Shown: piece after piece, positions 47,090 through 57,772 of the stretch
Numbering within the stretch: position 1 is the first letter of the stretch
Layout: each line of letters starts with the position of its first letter
DNA from: Methanococcus aeolicus Nankai-3
Lineage (GTDB): Archaea > AGJL01 > Methanococci > Methanococcales > Methanococcaceae
NCBI RefSeq assembly: GCF_000017185.1
Contig: NC_009635.1
Span: 1,113,189-1,177,188, forward strand
Length of the DNA stretch: 64,000 bases
Direction: 5' to 3'
Notes under the pieces: model-generated
Told to the model about the DNA's origin: nothing
What the model saw: the letters and a program-made list of their open reading frames with translations, nothing else
Databases searched by the model: none
Made by a program: the position numbers and the translations under genes

Positions 47090-47776
47090 ATGAAAATGGT
47101 TAAATCAATATTAAACACAAAAAATAACAACAAGAACCCAATAATTGCAGAAATAAAAGTTCATTCTCCAAAATATGGGGATATGATTAATAGAAGAGAT
47201 GAAATGGATATTTTAAAAATATATGAAAATGCAGGAGCATCGGGAATATCATACATCACAGATAAAGAACATTTTAACGGAGATTTTGAAATGTACAAAA
47301 AAATATGTAAAAACACGGAGCTCCCTGTTTTAAGAAAAGACTTTATAACTACAAAGGATGAAATTGAAAAAACCGCAGAAGTTGAAGGGGGGGCAATATT
47401 ATTAATAGCACGACTATTAAAGGAAGAAACAGCTGAATTTGTAGATTATGCCCTTGAACACGGATTAGATACGCTTGTTGAAGTCCATAATAAAGAGGAG
47501 ATAGATATAGCTAAGGAAACAAACAGCACAATGATAGGAGTAAATAACAGGGACATTACAAAATTAGAGTTGGACGATGGAACTGTATCCCTTACGGAAC
47601 AGCTTGCCCCATTGATTCCAAAAAATATGGTTTTTGTTAGTGAAAGTGGAATAGGAACAATCGAGGATTTAAGAATGGCATTGAAATATGCCGATGCCGC
47701 ACTAATTGGAACAAGTTTTATGAAAGCTAAAAATATTGAAGAATTTGTTAAATCATTTGTAGATGCGAAATTATAG
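47090..47776 (+). CDS. trpC: Indole-3-glycerol phosphate synthase
   Basis: TrpC makes indole-3-glycerol phosphate from CdRP. PIIAEIKVHSPKYGD matches the usual IAE-K-SP box with catalytic Lys, and further signatures are PVLRKDFI, ILLIARLL, LVEVHNKEE, GVNNRDI and VSESGI. At 228 residues it is somewhat short but complete. GGTGATATT precedes the ATG. The stop codon TAG forms part of the left end of a small inverted-repeat element, so the gene ends exactly at that element. Confidence 0.96.
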   Translation: MKMVKSILNTKNNNKNPIIAEIKVHSPKYGDMINRRDEMDILKIYENAGASGISYITDKEHFNGDFEMYKKICKNTELPVLRKDFITTKDEIEKTAEVEGGAILLIARLLKEETAEFVDYALEHGLDTLVEVHNKEEIDIAKETNSTMIGVNNRDITKLELDDGTVSLTEQLAPLIPKNMVFVSESGIGTIEDLRMALKYADAALIGTSFMKAKNIEEFVKSFVDAKL

Positions 47777-47932
47777 TTAATCTTCAATAGCTGTCCCTTA
47801 TCCGTCCTATTGTTATTAAACAAAATCCTTTTAGGATTTTATACAAAATCGAAGATTTTGTAAATAAATCTTGTAATACAATGATATTAGCTTTAGAATA
47901 TGTTATCTGAAAAAGACCGAAGATTGACTATA
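47773..47932 (+). mobile_element. Small inverted-repeat element, copy 5, in the trp operon
   Basis: This 160-bp copy starts ATAGTTAATCTTCAATAGC and ends GACCGAAGATTGACTAT. It is longer than copies 2-4, because it contains inserted hairpin units: AAAATCCTTTTAGGATTTT and ACAAAATCGAAGATTTTGT. It supplies the stop codon of trpC and separates trpC from trpD. Confidence 0.85.
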
Positions 47933-48007
47933 TAAATTGTATTATTGGTTAAAGATGGGAGCTCCATTTATATTCCATATTCCCCATTCAAATTTAAGAG
48001 GTAAAAA

Positions 48008-48988
48008 ATGATGCTAAATAAGATAATAAACAGAGAAGATTTATCCTATGAAGAATCATACGATTTGTTTAATGATTTATTGAATGAAAGCGAAATAAAA
48101 ATTGGTGCCTATTTGTCCGCACTTCAAACAAAAGGATTTACTGCCAACGAAATAGCAGGTTTTGCAAAAGCTATGAGAGATAATGCAATTGCAATTGATT
48201 TGGGGAAAGGTATATCCGACACTTGCGGAACTGGGGGAGATGGTTATTCTACCATAAATATATCCACTGCTGTATCCATTATATTATCTTGCTTTACAAA
48301 GGTCGCAAAACATGGTAATGTCTCCATCACTTCAAAAAGTGGCTCTGCCAATGTGCTTGATGCCCTAAATATAAAAAAGGACTGCAACCCCGAAGAAGCC
48401 AAAAAAATGATAGATAAAACAAATTTTGTGTTTTTATTTGCCCCAAATTACCATCCTGCACTTAAAAAAATCATGCCAGTTAGAAAAGAATTGGGAATAA
48501 AAACGATATTTAATATATTAGGGCCACTTGCAAACCCTGCAAATCCAGATTATCAAATTATGGGCGTAAATTCACTTGATTTAGTTGAAAAAGTTGGAGA
48601 TGCTTTAAAATTACTTGGAGTTAAAAAAGCTCTTGTGGTTTATGGAAATGGATTAGATGAGTTAAACCCAAATGATTACTCTACAATTTGCGAAATAAAT
48701 GAAAATGAGGAAAATAAAATCTATAAAATACATCCAAAAGATATTGGATTAACTCCTTCAAACCCCATTCCGTGCAATAGTCCAGATGAAAGTGCAAAAA
48801 GAATAATTAAAATATTTTCAGGAACAATAAATGAGGATAGAGATTTTATATTATTAAATGCTGCCGCTGCACTTTATGCTTCAAATATAGCAAAGGACTA
48901 TAAAGAAGGGCTAAAACTTGCAAAAGAAGTAATTGATAATGGAACTGTATTAAAAAAATTAAAAGAAATACAAAAATACGGGGAATAG
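48008..48988 (+). CDS. trpD: Anthranilate phosphoribosyltransferase
   Basis: TrpD transfers phosphoribose to anthranilate. DTCGTGGDGYSTINISTA near residue 75 is the PRPP-binding motif. KHGNVSITSKSGSANVLDAL and FNILGPLANPA are also canonical. Two adjacent ATGs can serve as start after GAGGTAAAAA. It is 2 bp from trpE. Length 326 is normal. Confidence 0.97.
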   Translation: MMLNKIINREDLSYEESYDLFNDLLNESEIKIGAYLSALQTKGFTANEIAGFAKAMRDNAIAIDLGKGISDTCGTGGDGYSTINISTAVSIILSCFTKVAKHGNVSITSKSGSANVLDALNIKKDCNPEEAKKMIDKTNFVFLFAPNYHPALKKIMPVRKELGIKTIFNILGPLANPANPDYQIMGVNSLDLVEKVGDALKLLGVKKALVVYGNGLDELNPNDYSTICEINENEENKIYKIHPKDIGLTPSNPIPCNSPDESAKRIIKIFSGTINEDRDFILLNAAAALYASNIAKDYKEGLKLAKEVIDNGTVLKKLKEIQKYGE

Positions 48989-48990
48989 TT

Positions 48991-50397
48991 ATGACAGATA
49001 AAACGACTACAAACAACATAACAGATGAAAACTCAAAAAAACAGATAATTAGAAAAAATTTTGATTTTGTAGAACCTTTAAAATTATATGGATTATTGAG
49101 GGAGGAAGGAATTAACCCGTTTATATTGGAATCAAGAGATAAACACCACTCAAAGGCGAGATTTACATATATTTCTGCAAACCCTGAATTTATTGTAAAT
49201 ATTAAAAATAAAACAAAAATAGATAATTCTACTTATTCAAATAATTCCAACCCATTTCAATCATTAAAAGAAATAAGCGACGAAATGAATGTCAATATTA
49301 AAAATTTGGATTCAAAAGAAAGATTTATAGGCGGATTTTTAGGATATTTTGCCTATGACTGTATTCACAACTATATTGGAGGAGATATTGAAGAGCCTTC
49401 TGTATTTGGATATTATAATAGCGTTTTTGTTTATGACCACACCTATAAAAGATATTATTATTTAACACATAACAACTCTCCCGAAGAATTAAAAAATGCC
49501 GAATCCATAATAAAAAGAGCAAAAAACTACGAAATAGAAGAGGAAAAAGACGGAGGTTCAAATATTGCAGGTTGCGATGCTTCAAAGGAAGAACATTATA
49601 ATATGGTAGAAAAGGCAAAGGAATATATATATGAGGGCGATGCCTTTCAGGTTGTTATTTCAAAGGAATTTAGAGTAAATAGCGATTATTCACCATTTAA
49701 AGTATATAAAAATCTAAGGGAAATAAATCCATCTCCCTATATGTTTTTGTTGGAATTTGAAAATAAAAGTCTTGTAGGAGCTTCCCCTGAAACTATGGCA
49801 TCTGTTGAAAACAACATATTGCAAATAAATCCCATTGCTGGAAGTACGAAAGTGGGAAAAACTGACGAAGAATCGAAAAAACTTGCGGAGCTCCTACTTA
49901 AAGATGAAAAGGAAAGAGCCGAACATATGATGCTGGTGGATTTAGCTAGAAATGATGTTAGAAAAGTGTGTAAATCTGGAAGCGTGGAGCTCCAAAGTTT
50001 CTTTAAAGTATTGAAATATAGTCATATTCAACATATTGAAAGTGAGGTAATTGGGGAGCTCCGAAATAATTATAGTCCTTATGATGCAATCGAAGCGGCA
50101 TTTCCTGCTGGGACATTAACGGGAGCTCCGAAATATAGGGCAATGGAAATAATTGACGAAATTGAAAAATCACGAAGAAAAGCATATGGTGGAGCTGTTG
50201 GATATTTCTCACCAAATGGCTGTGCTGATACGGCAATTACCATAAGAACCGCAGAAATGGAAAAAGATGGCACAATTAGATTAAGAGTAGGGGGCGGAAT
50301 TGTGGCTGATTCTGAACCAGAAAATGAATATTTGGAAACAGAACGAAAAATAGCTGCGGTTATGAGGGCTTTTGATATTGTAAAGGAATATAGATAG
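48991..50397 (+). CDS. trpE: Anthranilate synthase component I
   Basis: TrpE converts chorismate to anthranilate with ammonia from TrpG. Chorismate-binding segments are seen: VGASPETMASVENN, NPIAGSTKVGKTDEES, HMMLVDLARNDVRKVCKSGSV, FPAGTLTGAPKYRAMEIIDEIE and RVGGGIVADSEPENEYLETE. An N-terminal LLESRDKHHSKARFTY region is the likely tryptophan-feedback site. It contains four GGAGCTCC palindromes (49887, 49986, 50055, 50122). Confidence 0.97.
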   Translation: MTDKTTTNNITDENSKKQIIRKNFDFVEPLKLYGLLREEGINPFILESRDKHHSKARFTYISANPEFIVNIKNKTKIDNSTYSNNSNPFQSLKEISDEMNVNIKNLDSKERFIGGFLGYFAYDCIHNYIGGDIEEPSVFGYYNSVFVYDHTYKRYYYLTHNNSPEELKNAESIIKRAKNYEIEEEKDGGSNIAGCDASKEEHYNMVEKAKEYIYEGDAFQVVISKEFRVNSDYSPFKVYKNLREINPSPYMFLLEFENKSLVGASPETMASVENNILQINPIAGSTKVGKTDEESKKLAELLLKDEKERAEHMMLVDLARNDVRKVCKSGSVELQSFFKVLKYSHIQHIESEVIGELRNNYSPYDAIEAAFPAGTLTGAPKYRAMEIIDEIEKSRRKAYGGAVGYFSPNGCADTAITIRTAEMEKDGTIRLRVGGGIVADSEPENEYLETERKIAAVMRAFDIVKEYR

Positions 50398-50625
50398 TAA
50401 AGAGCAAACCTTTAAAAATCTCAAAATTCACTTTGTGAATTCGAAGCTAATCCTTTGGATTAGCTGACTTACAAAACATTGAAAAGGTTTTGTCAAGTTA
50501 TACGATGCCGTAGGCAGTAAAAACCAAAAGATTTTTCTGATTACTCCTATTGCTCGAAAAGGTTTGAACCAATCCAAAACTCACTTCGTTCGTTTTGGAG
50601 CCTAAAAATTAACAGGTGAAATATT
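50398..50625. repeat. Hairpin-repeat block between trpE and trpG
   Basis: This 228-bp spacer consists largely of short stem-loops: AATTCACTTTGTGAATT, AGCTAATCCTTTGGATTAGCT, AAAACATTGAAAAGGTTTT, and an AAAACTCACTTCGTTCGTTTT unit. Its ends, CAAACCTTTAAAAA and CGAAAAGGTTTG, are inverted. Positions 50502-50523 are an exact reverse complement of 8129-8150 in the CRISPR leader, and similarity continues to about 50556. It may influence trp mRNA processing, or it may simply be a repeat array. Confidence 0.7.
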
Positions 50626-51216
50626 ATGATTTTAATTATTGACAACAAGGATTCATTTGTTTGGAATTTAGCGGAATATGTGTCTTTTTATGATAAAATG
50701 AAGGTTGTTCCAAACACCATAACACTTGAAGAAGTTAAAAAAATAAATCCCGATGGTATTATTATATCCCCAGGTCCCGGAGCTCCCAATAAAAAAAGAG
50801 ATGTAGAAAACTGTCCAGAAATTATAAAAAATATGGATATTCCTATATTGGGAGTTTGTTTAGGGCATCAAATGATAGCACATATATTTGGCGGAAAAGT
50901 AGGAAAAATACCGCCAGTTCATGGAAAATCTAATAAAATTAAACATGATGGAAAAACAATATTCAAAGATATTAAAAATCCGTTGGAAGTTGGTAGGTAT
51001 CATTCTCTTGCAGTTCTTGGAGCTCCGGAGGATTTTGAAATTACAGCAACTACAATTGATACAGATAAAGAAATAATTATGGGCATTAGGCATAAAACTA
51101 AACCTATTGAGGGAGTTCAATTCCACCCTGAAAGTGTATTGACTGAATGGGAGGATAAAGAAGGTTTAAAGATTATTAAAAATTTTGTAGATATGGCACT
51201 GACATATAAAAAGTGA
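50626..51216 (+). CDS. trpG: Anthranilate synthase component II (glutaminase)
   Basis: This glutamine amidotransferase supplies ammonia to TrpE. The triad is visible: Cys in ILGVCLGHQMIAHIFGG near residue 80, and His and Glu in EGVQFHPESVLTEWEDKEG near 165. IIISPGPGAPNKK is the oxyanion region, and GRYHSLAV is typical. GGTGAAATATT precedes the ATG. Length 196 is standard. It is 4 bp from trpF. Confidence 0.97.
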   Translation: MILIIDNKDSFVWNLAEYVSFYDKMKVVPNTITLEEVKKINPDGIIISPGPGAPNKKRDVENCPEIIKNMDIPILGVCLGHQMIAHIFGGKVGKIPPVHGKSNKIKHDGKTIFKDIKNPLEVGRYHSLAVLGAPEDFEITATTIDTDKEIIMGIRHKTKPIEGVQFHPESVLTEWEDKEGLKIIKNFVDMALTYKK

Positions 51217-51220
51217 TAAA

Positions 51221-51853
51221 ATGTTTATTAAAATATGCGGTATTAAAACAGTTGAAGAATTGAAAATAGTTGAAAAATATGCCGATGCCACAGGCGTTAT
51301 ATTAAAAAGTACTTCAAAAAGAGAAATATCTTTTGAAAAAGCTAAGGAATTAATAGAAATCGCTAAAATTCCCATTTATGCCGTATCCACGGTAAATACA
51401 TATGACGATTGGGCGAAAATAATAGAAAAAACAGGCACAAAATATATACAAATCCACAGCAATATGGATTTAAATGAGATTATAAAATTAAAAAATAATT
51501 ATAATGTCAATATAATAAAAGCCTTTAAAGTGCCCAGTATTAGCCCAAATCCCGAAAAAGATGCTGAAAATTTAATAAATGATATTATGCAATATGACAA
51601 TATAGTAGATAAAATATTGTTGGATACAGGGAAAGGAACGGGAAAAACCCATGATTTAAGGATTAGTAAAATATTATCGGAAAAAATTGATATAGTCCTT
51701 GCAGGCGGATTAAATCCATATAATGTTAAAGAAATTGTAGAAATTATTAAACCCTGTGGTGTGGATTTAAGTAGTGGAGTAGAAAAAGATAATAAAAAAG
51801 ACGAGGAATTAATTAAATTATTTATTAAAAATTTAAAATATAATGATAAATAA
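51221..51853 (+). CDS. trpF: Phosphoribosylanthranilate isomerase
   Basis: TrpF isomerises PRA to CdRP. FIKICGIKTVEELKI carries the catalytic Cys; KILLDTGKGTGKTHDLR and VLAGGLNPYNVKEI and GVDLSSGVEKD are all canonical. At 210 residues it is complete. GTGATAAA precedes the ATG. Confidence 0.96.
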   Translation: MFIKICGIKTVEELKIVEKYADATGVILKSTSKREISFEKAKELIEIAKIPIYAVSTVNTYDDWAKIIEKTGTKYIQIHSNMDLNEIIKLKNNYNVNIIKAFKVPSISPNPEKDAENLINDIMQYDNIVDKILLDTGKGTGKTHDLRISKILSEKIDIVLAGGLNPYNVKEIVEIIKPCGVDLSSGVEKDNKKDEELIKLFIKNLKYNDK

Positions 51854-51943
51854 AATATTATTAATTATAATATAATAAGAATATATAATGAATAATTATA
51901 ATAAATGATTATAAAATTTATTTAATAAATAATCGGTGATGTT

Positions 51944-53113
51944 ATGGAATATAAATTCGGAGAATATGGAGGTCAATATGTGCCTGAGGTGCTTATGCCG
52001 TCATTAAAAGAATTGGAAAAAGCATATAAAAAATACAAAGATGACCCAGAATTTAAAGAAGAGCTTGAATACTACTTAAAACAATATGCTGGAAGGGAGA
52101 CCCCATTATATTTTGCTGAAAACCTAACAAAAAAGATGGGAGGAGCTAAAATATACCTAAAAAGAGAGGATTTATTATTGGGGGGAGCTCACAAAATAAA
52201 CAATAGTTTAGGACAGGCACTACTTGCTAAAAGAATAGGCAAAACAAGAATTATTGCCGAAACAGGAGCAGGAGAACATGGGCTATCTACGGCAATGGTT
52301 GGAGCTCTATTTGGACTTAAAGCTAAAATATATATGGGAGCAGTAGATGTTGAAAGACAAAAATTAAATGTTTATAAAATGAGGTTGCACGGTGCAGAGG
52401 TTCATGCCGTTCAATCTGGTTCAAAAACATTAAAAGATGCCATAAATGAAGCACTTAGAGATTGGGTTGAGACCTTTGAAGATACCCATTATATTATTGG
52501 TTCAGCTGTTGGTCCTTATCCATTCCCTTCAATGGTTAGAGATTTCCAGTCAGTAATTGGTAAAGAAGCTAAAAAGCAAATATTAGAGGCAGAAGGACGA
52601 CTTCCAGATAGTATTGTAGCTTGTGTGGGGGGAGGAAGTAATTCTATTGGAATATTTAATGAATTTAAACAGGATAAAGAAGTTAAATTAATTGGTGTTG
52701 AGGCAGCGGGTGAAGGACTTGACACAGATAGGCACGGAGCAGCAATATTAAAAGGTAAAAAGGGAGTTTTACATGGTATGCTATCCAAGTTTTTACAAGA
52801 TGATGATGGACAAATAGCCGAAACATACAGTATTTCCGCAGGTTTAGATTATCCAGGAGTAGGTCCAGAACATGCTTATTTAGATGAAATTAAAAGAGTA
52901 GAATATGCAGGAATTACCGATGTTGAGGCACTTGATGCTTTTTCAACATTGTCAAAAACCGAAGGAATTATCCCAGCTCTTGAATCTTCCCATGCTGTTG
53001 CCCATGGTATGAAAATTGCCAAAGAAATGGATAAAGATGAAATAATTATTATTAATTTATCGGGCAGAGGAGATAAAGACATACATACCGTTATGAATTT
53101 CATTGAGTTTTAA
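51944..53113 (+). CDS. trpB: Tryptophan synthase beta chain
   Basis: TrpB condenses indole and serine using [22 protein letters not shown] and [43 protein letters not shown] show the PLP lysine in [14 protein letters not shown] binds phosphate, and GPEHAYL is also typical of the main (TrpB1) type. Its length of 389 fits. GGTGATGTT precedes the ATG. Instead of trpA, a PII-domain gene follows. Confidence 0.98.
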   Translation: MEYKFGEYGGQYVPEVLMPSLKELEKAYKKYKDDPEFKEELEYYLKQYAGRETPLYFAENLTKKMGGAKIYLKREDLLLGGAHKINNSLGQALLAKRIGKTRIIAETGAGEHGLSTAMVGALFGLKAKIYMGAVDVERQKLNVYKMRLHGAEVHAVQSGSKTLKDAINEALRDWVETFEDTHYIIGSAVGPYPFPSMVRDFQSVIGKEAKKQILEAEGRLPDSIVACVGGGSNSIGIFNEFKQDKEVKLIGVEAAGEGLDTDRHGAAILKGKKGVLHGMLSKFLQDDDGQIAETYSISAGLDYPGVGPEHAYLDEIKRVEYAGITDVEALDAFSTLSKTEGIIPALESSHAVAHGMKIAKEMDKDEIIIINLSGRGDKDIHTVMNFIEF

Positions 53114-53237
53114 TATATGATATATAATATTATCTATTTATAATCCATTATTATTTATTCATATCATCATCATTGTAAAATATGTGTTATTATAAATACA
53201 ATTATTAAAAGTGTGTATATTGATTACAGGTGATAAA

Positions 53238-53981
53238 ATGTATATTGTAGAAGCCATTGTAAGGCCTGAAAAAACCAATGCCGTAATCGCCGCACTTGTA
53301 GATTTTGGATATAAAGGAGAATTTATCCTTTCAGAAGTTACAGGGCAAAGGCAAAACTTGGAAAATACAACTATTAGAAATTATAGGGGGCATAAGTTTA
53401 TAAAAAATACAATGAAAATAAAAAATAAAATAGAATTGACCATAAATAATGAAGATTTAGACAATATAATCAATATTATAAGGAATAATGCAAAAACTGG
53501 CGAATTTGGAGATGGAAAAATATTTGTATATGATACTGTTGATAGATTCTCCGAAAATAATAAGGATAAAAATAATGATAGTTTTGCAGAACCTGTAAAT
53601 AGCGAAAGAGAAAAATTGTTGAGGGAGCTCCGAATTAATTTGCCTGATGATGATTATGTTGATTCCTTATTAGAAGAAGCCTTTAAGCCCGATGGCAGGG
53701 AGCTCCGAGACTTAGAAAAAATAGCAATTGATAAATTAAATAATGATTTATTTGGATTACTTAAAGAACAGGATATTTTATTGGACTATAAAGTAGATAT
53801 TGAAGTGGATTATAATTATGGCAAATATTATTATAATTGCAATATAATATTAATACCTAAAAAGACATTTGGATTTATTAAAAAAGGCATAAATATAAAT
53901 TCCATACGAAATAAATCCAAAAATATTTTAAATTCAATTAACGGCAATGCAGAACATACCATATCAATTATAGTTTATTAA
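53238..53981 (+). CDS. PII-like signal protein fused to an unknown domain
   Basis: The N-terminal 110 residues look like a GlnB/GlnK protein: VEAIVRPEKTNAVIAALVDFGY, a SEVTGQRQN T-loop base, a KIELTINNEDLDNIINIIRNNAK strand-helix, and the B-loop TGEFGDGKIFVYDTVD. A roughly 135-residue C-terminal extension (from about residue 112, SEREKLLRELRINLPDD onward) matches nothing I recognise. The start at 53238 follows GGTGAT. The gene lies between trpB and trpA, which suggests that it senses a metabolite or nucleotide for this pathway. Two GGAGCTCC palindromes encode the repeated REL-R steps in the extension. Confidence 0.75.
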   Translation: MYIVEAIVRPEKTNAVIAALVDFGYKGEFILSEVTGQRQNLENTTIRNYRGHKFIKNTMKIKNKIELTINNEDLDNIINIIRNNAKTGEFGDGKIFVYDTVDRFSENNKDKNNDSFAEPVNSEREKLLRELRINLPDDDYVDSLLEEAFKPDGRELRDLEKIAIDKLNNDLFGLLKEQDILLDYKVDIEVDYNYGKYYYNCNIILIPKKTFGFIKKGININSIRNKSKNILNSINGNAEHTISIIVY

Positions 53982-54041
53982 ATTATATTATTAATCATAT
54001 TATTAAATTTTATATAAAATAAATATATAACGAGGGATATA

Positions 54042-54794
54042 ATGGATAAAAAACTTGTTAGCTTCATTGTTGCAGGTGACCCAAATACAGAGGCTACAAT
54101 AAAATATATGAAGGCTCTGGCAAAGTATTCCGATATTATAGAGTTAGGAATACCATTTAGCGACCCGATGGCTGATGGAAGTGCAATACAACAGGCCGAC
54201 ATTAGGGCATTAAATAATGGAATGAAAGTTTCGAAGGTATTTGATATAATAAAAGAATTTAGAAAAACCAACTCCACCCCAATTGTGGTAATGACATACT
54301 ACAACCCGGTTTATTTTAGAGGAGTTGAAAACTTTATAAAATCACTTAAAGAAGCGGGAGGAGATGGGCTTATTGTGGTAGATTTACCAGTTGAAGATGC
54401 AACAGATTATTTAAATATATGTAAAAAATACAATATTAAAACAGTTTTCCTTGGAGCTCCGAATACAACAGAGGAGAGACTAAAAAAGATTGATGATGCA
54501 AGTTCATTATTTGTATATCTTGTATCTGTTTATGGAACAACAGGAACTAGGGAGGGAGTTTCAGAAGAAGCTTTAAACTTTTTGAAAAATACAAAAAAAG
54601 TATGTAAAAACCCGATTTATGTTGGATTTGGAATTTCTAAAAAGGAACATGTTGAATCGTTTGTAAATAATGGTGCCGATGGAGTTATTGTAGGTAGTGC
54701 CTATGTAAAAATAATAGAAGAGTTCGGAGATTCAGAAGAAACTATAAAAAGGCTTGAAGCGAAAGCTAAGGAATTAAAAGAAGGCACTAAATAA
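54042..54794 (+). CDS. trpA: Tryptophan synthase alpha chain
   Basis: TrpA cleaves indole-3-glycerol phosphate and passes indole to TrpB. SFIVAGDPNTEATIKYMKAL and YSDIIELGIPFSDPMADGSAIQQAD near residue 35 hold the catalytic Glu and Asp. Further signatures are PIVVMTYYNPV, GLIVVDLP, YLVSVYGTTGTREGV and YVGFGISKKEHV. At 250 residues it is normal. It is the last biosynthetic gene of the operon. Confidence 0.97.
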   Translation: MDKKLVSFIVAGDPNTEATIKYMKALAKYSDIIELGIPFSDPMADGSAIQQADIRALNNGMKVSKVFDIIKEFRKTNSTPIVVMTYYNPVYFRGVENFIKSLKEAGGDGLIVVDLPVEDATDYLNICKKYNIKTVFLGAPNTTEERLKKIDDASSLFVYLVSVYGTTGTREGVSEEALNFLKNTKKVCKNPIYVGFGISKKEHVESFVNNGADGVIVGSAYVKIIEEFGDSEETIKRLEAKAKELKEGTK

Positions 54795-54864
54795 TTGGTT
54801 TCATTATTAAAATAGTGATGACAATAATAACAAAAATAACATATGCAAAATAGAGAGATATTTT

Positions 54865-55443
54865 ATGAAAACTCTAAAAAATAGCTCTGTTCCCAATATA
54901 TGCGATGCTGGGGCAGAGGTTTTAAAAGATATTAAACCCATAAACCCCACTCAAAAGCTAATTATTGGTGAAGCTATAACTGTAAATACCACAGACGATG
55001 ATTGGGGAGCTCCCATAAAAGCTATAGCCCAAAGCAAAAATAAAATAATAGTGGTAACCGTTGTAGGGAACGATAGGGCAATATGGGGAGGATTAGCAAC
55101 ATTAAATGCAAAAATAAAAGGAGTCAAGGGAGTAATAATAAATGGCTCTGTTAGGGATATTGAGGAGCTCCAAAAATTAAATTTTCCTATTTTTTCCAAA
55201 TCATTTAAACCTAATGCCGGAGCTCCACTTAACCATGGAAAAATAAATATCCCCATAACAATTGAAAATGTCCAAATAAATCCAAATGATATTATTGTTG
55301 GAGATTGTAACGGCGTAGCAGTGATAAAAAGGGAAGAGCTAAATAATATTATTGAAAATGTTAAAAACATAAAAAAGAAAGAAGAATCAATAAAAAATAA
55401 AATAATGAGAGGAATGGATTTAAAGGATATTTTAGGATTATGA
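54865..55443 (+). CDS. RraA-like / HMG aldolase-type protein
   Basis: The 192-residue protein is of the RraA/HMG-aldolase fold. VPNICDAGAEVLKDI, a GAPIKAIAQSKNKIIVV stretch, ATLNAKIKGVKGVIINGSVRDIEELQKL (R-D metal/oxyacid site), and PNDIIVGDCNGVAVIKREEL are all typical. Relatives act as oxaloacetate decarboxylases or aldolases, and the bacterial member inhibits RNase E. Its role in methanogens is unresolved. It is 70 bp after trpA and may be co-transcribed. Three palindromes lie inside, two encoding Gly-Ala-Pro. Confidence 0.75.
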   Translation: MKTLKNSSVPNICDAGAEVLKDIKPINPTQKLIIGEAITVNTTDDDWGAPIKAIAQSKNKIIVVTVVGNDRAIWGGLATLNAKIKGVKGVIINGSVRDIEELQKLNFPIFSKSFKPNAGAPLNHGKINIPITIENVQINPNDIIVGDCNGVAVIKREELNNIIENVKNIKKKEESIKNKIMRGMDLKDILGL

Positions 55444-55479
55444 TTAAATCTTTCGGATTTGAATTTTCATTGTAATTTT

Positions 55480-57486
55480 TTAACATTCATATATTATTTT
55501 TCCAGTGTTTTCTGATTTCCTAAATGGTAATTCTATGGTTTTTAAGGTTTCAATGAATTTTTGAACCTCTTTATCTTTTAATTTATCTTTTTTAATGAGA
55601 AAATCGTAATATTCGTCCCCAATAGGCATAAATTTTAATCCATATTTTTCTGCTATTGTTTCAATTCCCACTCCAATATCCACTTTACCCATAACAACGG
55701 AAGCCCCAACTGCTGAATGAGTTTTTGCTTCAATATTATAGCCATTTATCTTTGATTTATTAATATTATTCTCTTTTAAAAATTTATCAAATAATAATCT
55801 AGTTCCTGCCCCCTTATTTCTATTAATAAATTTATAATTTTCAATATTATTTTTTAATTCTTCAATATTATTTATTGGGAGCTCCTTTCTAAACATAAAA
55901 CCTTGTTTTCTAACATATCCTCTAACCAATGCCACATCTTTAAGTTTGTATTTTTTAATAAATGATATATTGTATGGTTCCTCCCCCTCTTTTGCCCTTT
56001 CGTCCAATAGGTGAATACCTGAAATATCTGCTTCCCCTCGTTTAATTGCCATTAATCCACCCAAAGAACCAACATTTATTGTTTTGGCAAAAATATGCCC
56101 TTTTCTTAATATTTCGTCAATTCCTATGCAATGGCTACCGATTATATTGAGCCCAAATTTAATATTTCCAAATAAATGGACTTCCACAGTTTCGTTTTCC
56201 AGAATTTCCTTATTTTCATCAATTACTATATATCCATCTGCATAGGTTAAAGAGGTTATGGCTCCGCTTCCCTTTGTAATGGGGTAAATTATATAGTTAT
56301 TATCTTTTTCCCGCATCACAGATACAGGCAAATATTCTGTCCTTCCCTTTGAAGACATATATCTAATTGGAAATAGTCCTGTTAGTTTATTTCCCATTTC
56401 ATTAAATAATACATCAAAAATGGTTAAACAGGATGTGGGATACCCAGGAAGTCCCACTATTAATTTATTATCTATCTTCCCGATTATGGTTGGTTTTCCC
56501 GGTTTTATCTTTATGCCGTGTATTAGTATTTCCCCGCCCAATTCTTCAATTATTTTAGAAGTTAAATCTCCAACACCTGCGGAAGTTCCACCACTTAATA
56601 TAATAATATCATTATTGCCCTGTAAAGCTTTTTTAATACTATTTTTTAAATCCTCCTCATTATCTTTAACTATGCCGTAAAATTTAAAATCCCAGCCTTT
56701 TTCAATTATTGAAGAAGCTATTGTATAGGTGTTTACATCATATATTTTATAGGGAGATAATGGTTCATTTGGACTTATTAGCTCGTTTCCGGTGGATATT
56801 AATCCAATATTTATTTTTGATTTTAATTCTTGTTTTATATGATGGTGGGGGGGTTTTTTATAAACTTTTATATTGCTTTTACCAATTGAAGGTAATGCCC
56901 CTATATCCCTTGGGGATAGTGGTGTATCTTTTCTTAAAAGGAGCTCCCCTGCCATTATGTCACTACCACAATATTGAATATTCTCATGTGGCGAAACTGG
57001 CCTATAAATTTTTACATTATTATTATCTGTTTCCGTATATTCTACCATTACAACGGCATTCGCCCCTTTTGGTATGGGAGCTCCTGTTGCTATTTCCATG
57101 CATTCATTATTTTTTAATTCTTTTGTGGAATAAGACCCCGCCTTAATTCTATCAATTATTTTTAATGTTATGGGGGCATCTTCCTCAGCTTCGTAGGTGT
57201 CCTCTGATTTTACGGCATATCCGTCCATTTTTGACCTGTCAAATGGTGGGACATCTACATTTGAAATTATATCCTCTGCCAAAATTCTATTTACTGCATT
57301 AAATAAATCCACTTCCTCTATGCCATTATTTTTGTCATTGCTATCTTTATCAGTCGTGTTAGTATTATTGGTATCGTTATTAATATTTTTATTGTCTTTA
57401 TTGTATTTATCGTCCTGCAATTCATTTAAAAATTTATTTATTATCTTTTTAGCCTCTTCAATACTACTCAATTCTAAATATCTCAT
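55480..57486 (-). CDS. moeA: MoeA fused to a periplasmic-binding-protein-like domain
   Basis: The first 430 residues are MoeA, which inserts molybdate or tungstate into adenylated molybdopterin: [52 protein letters not shown] and [14 protein letters not shown]. The last 220 residues form a binding-protein-like domain ([56 protein letters not shown]). This MoeA-binding domain fusion is known in archaea. An asparagine- and lysine-rich stretch near residue 40 is a low-complexity insertion. It is convergent with the RraA-like gene. Confidence 0.92.
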   Translation of the reverse strand: MRYLELSSIEEAKKIINKFLNELQDDKYNKDNKNINNDTNNTNTTDKDSNDKNNGIEEVDLFNAVNRILAEDIISNVDVPPFDRSKMDGYAVKSEDTYEAEEDAPITLKIIDRIKAGSYSTKELKNNECMEIATGAPIPKGANAVVMVEYTETDNNNVKIYRPVSPHENIQYCGSDIMAGELLLRKDTPLSPRDIGALPSIGKSNIKVYKKPPHHHIKQELKSKINIGLISTGNELISPNEPLSPYKIYDVNTYTIASSIIEKGWDFKFYGIVKDNEEDLKNSIKKALQGNNDIIILSGGTSAGVGDLTSKIIEELGGEILIHGIKIKPGKPTIIGKIDNKLIVGLPGYPTSCLTIFDVLFNEMGNKLTGLFPIRYMSSKGRTEYLPVSVMREKDNNYIIYPITKGSGAITSLTYADGYIVIDENKEILENETVEVHLFGNIKFGLNIIGSHCIGIDEILRKGHIFAKTINVGSLGGLMAIKRGEADISGIHLLDERAKEGEEPYNISFIKKYKLKDVALVRGYVRKQGFMFRKELPINNIEELKNNIENYKFINRNKGAGTRLLFDKFLKENNINKSKINGYNIEAKTHSAVGASVVMGKVDIGVGIETIAEKYGLKFMPIGDEYYDFLIKKDKLKDKEVQKFIETLKTIELPFRKSENTGKIIYEC

Positions 57487-57772
<286 letters not shown>

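Noticed and set aside
55480..57486. MoeA fused with a binding-protein-like domain as a novel fusion
   Set aside because: This domain combination is already known in archaeal MoeA proteins, so it is described as a feature only.
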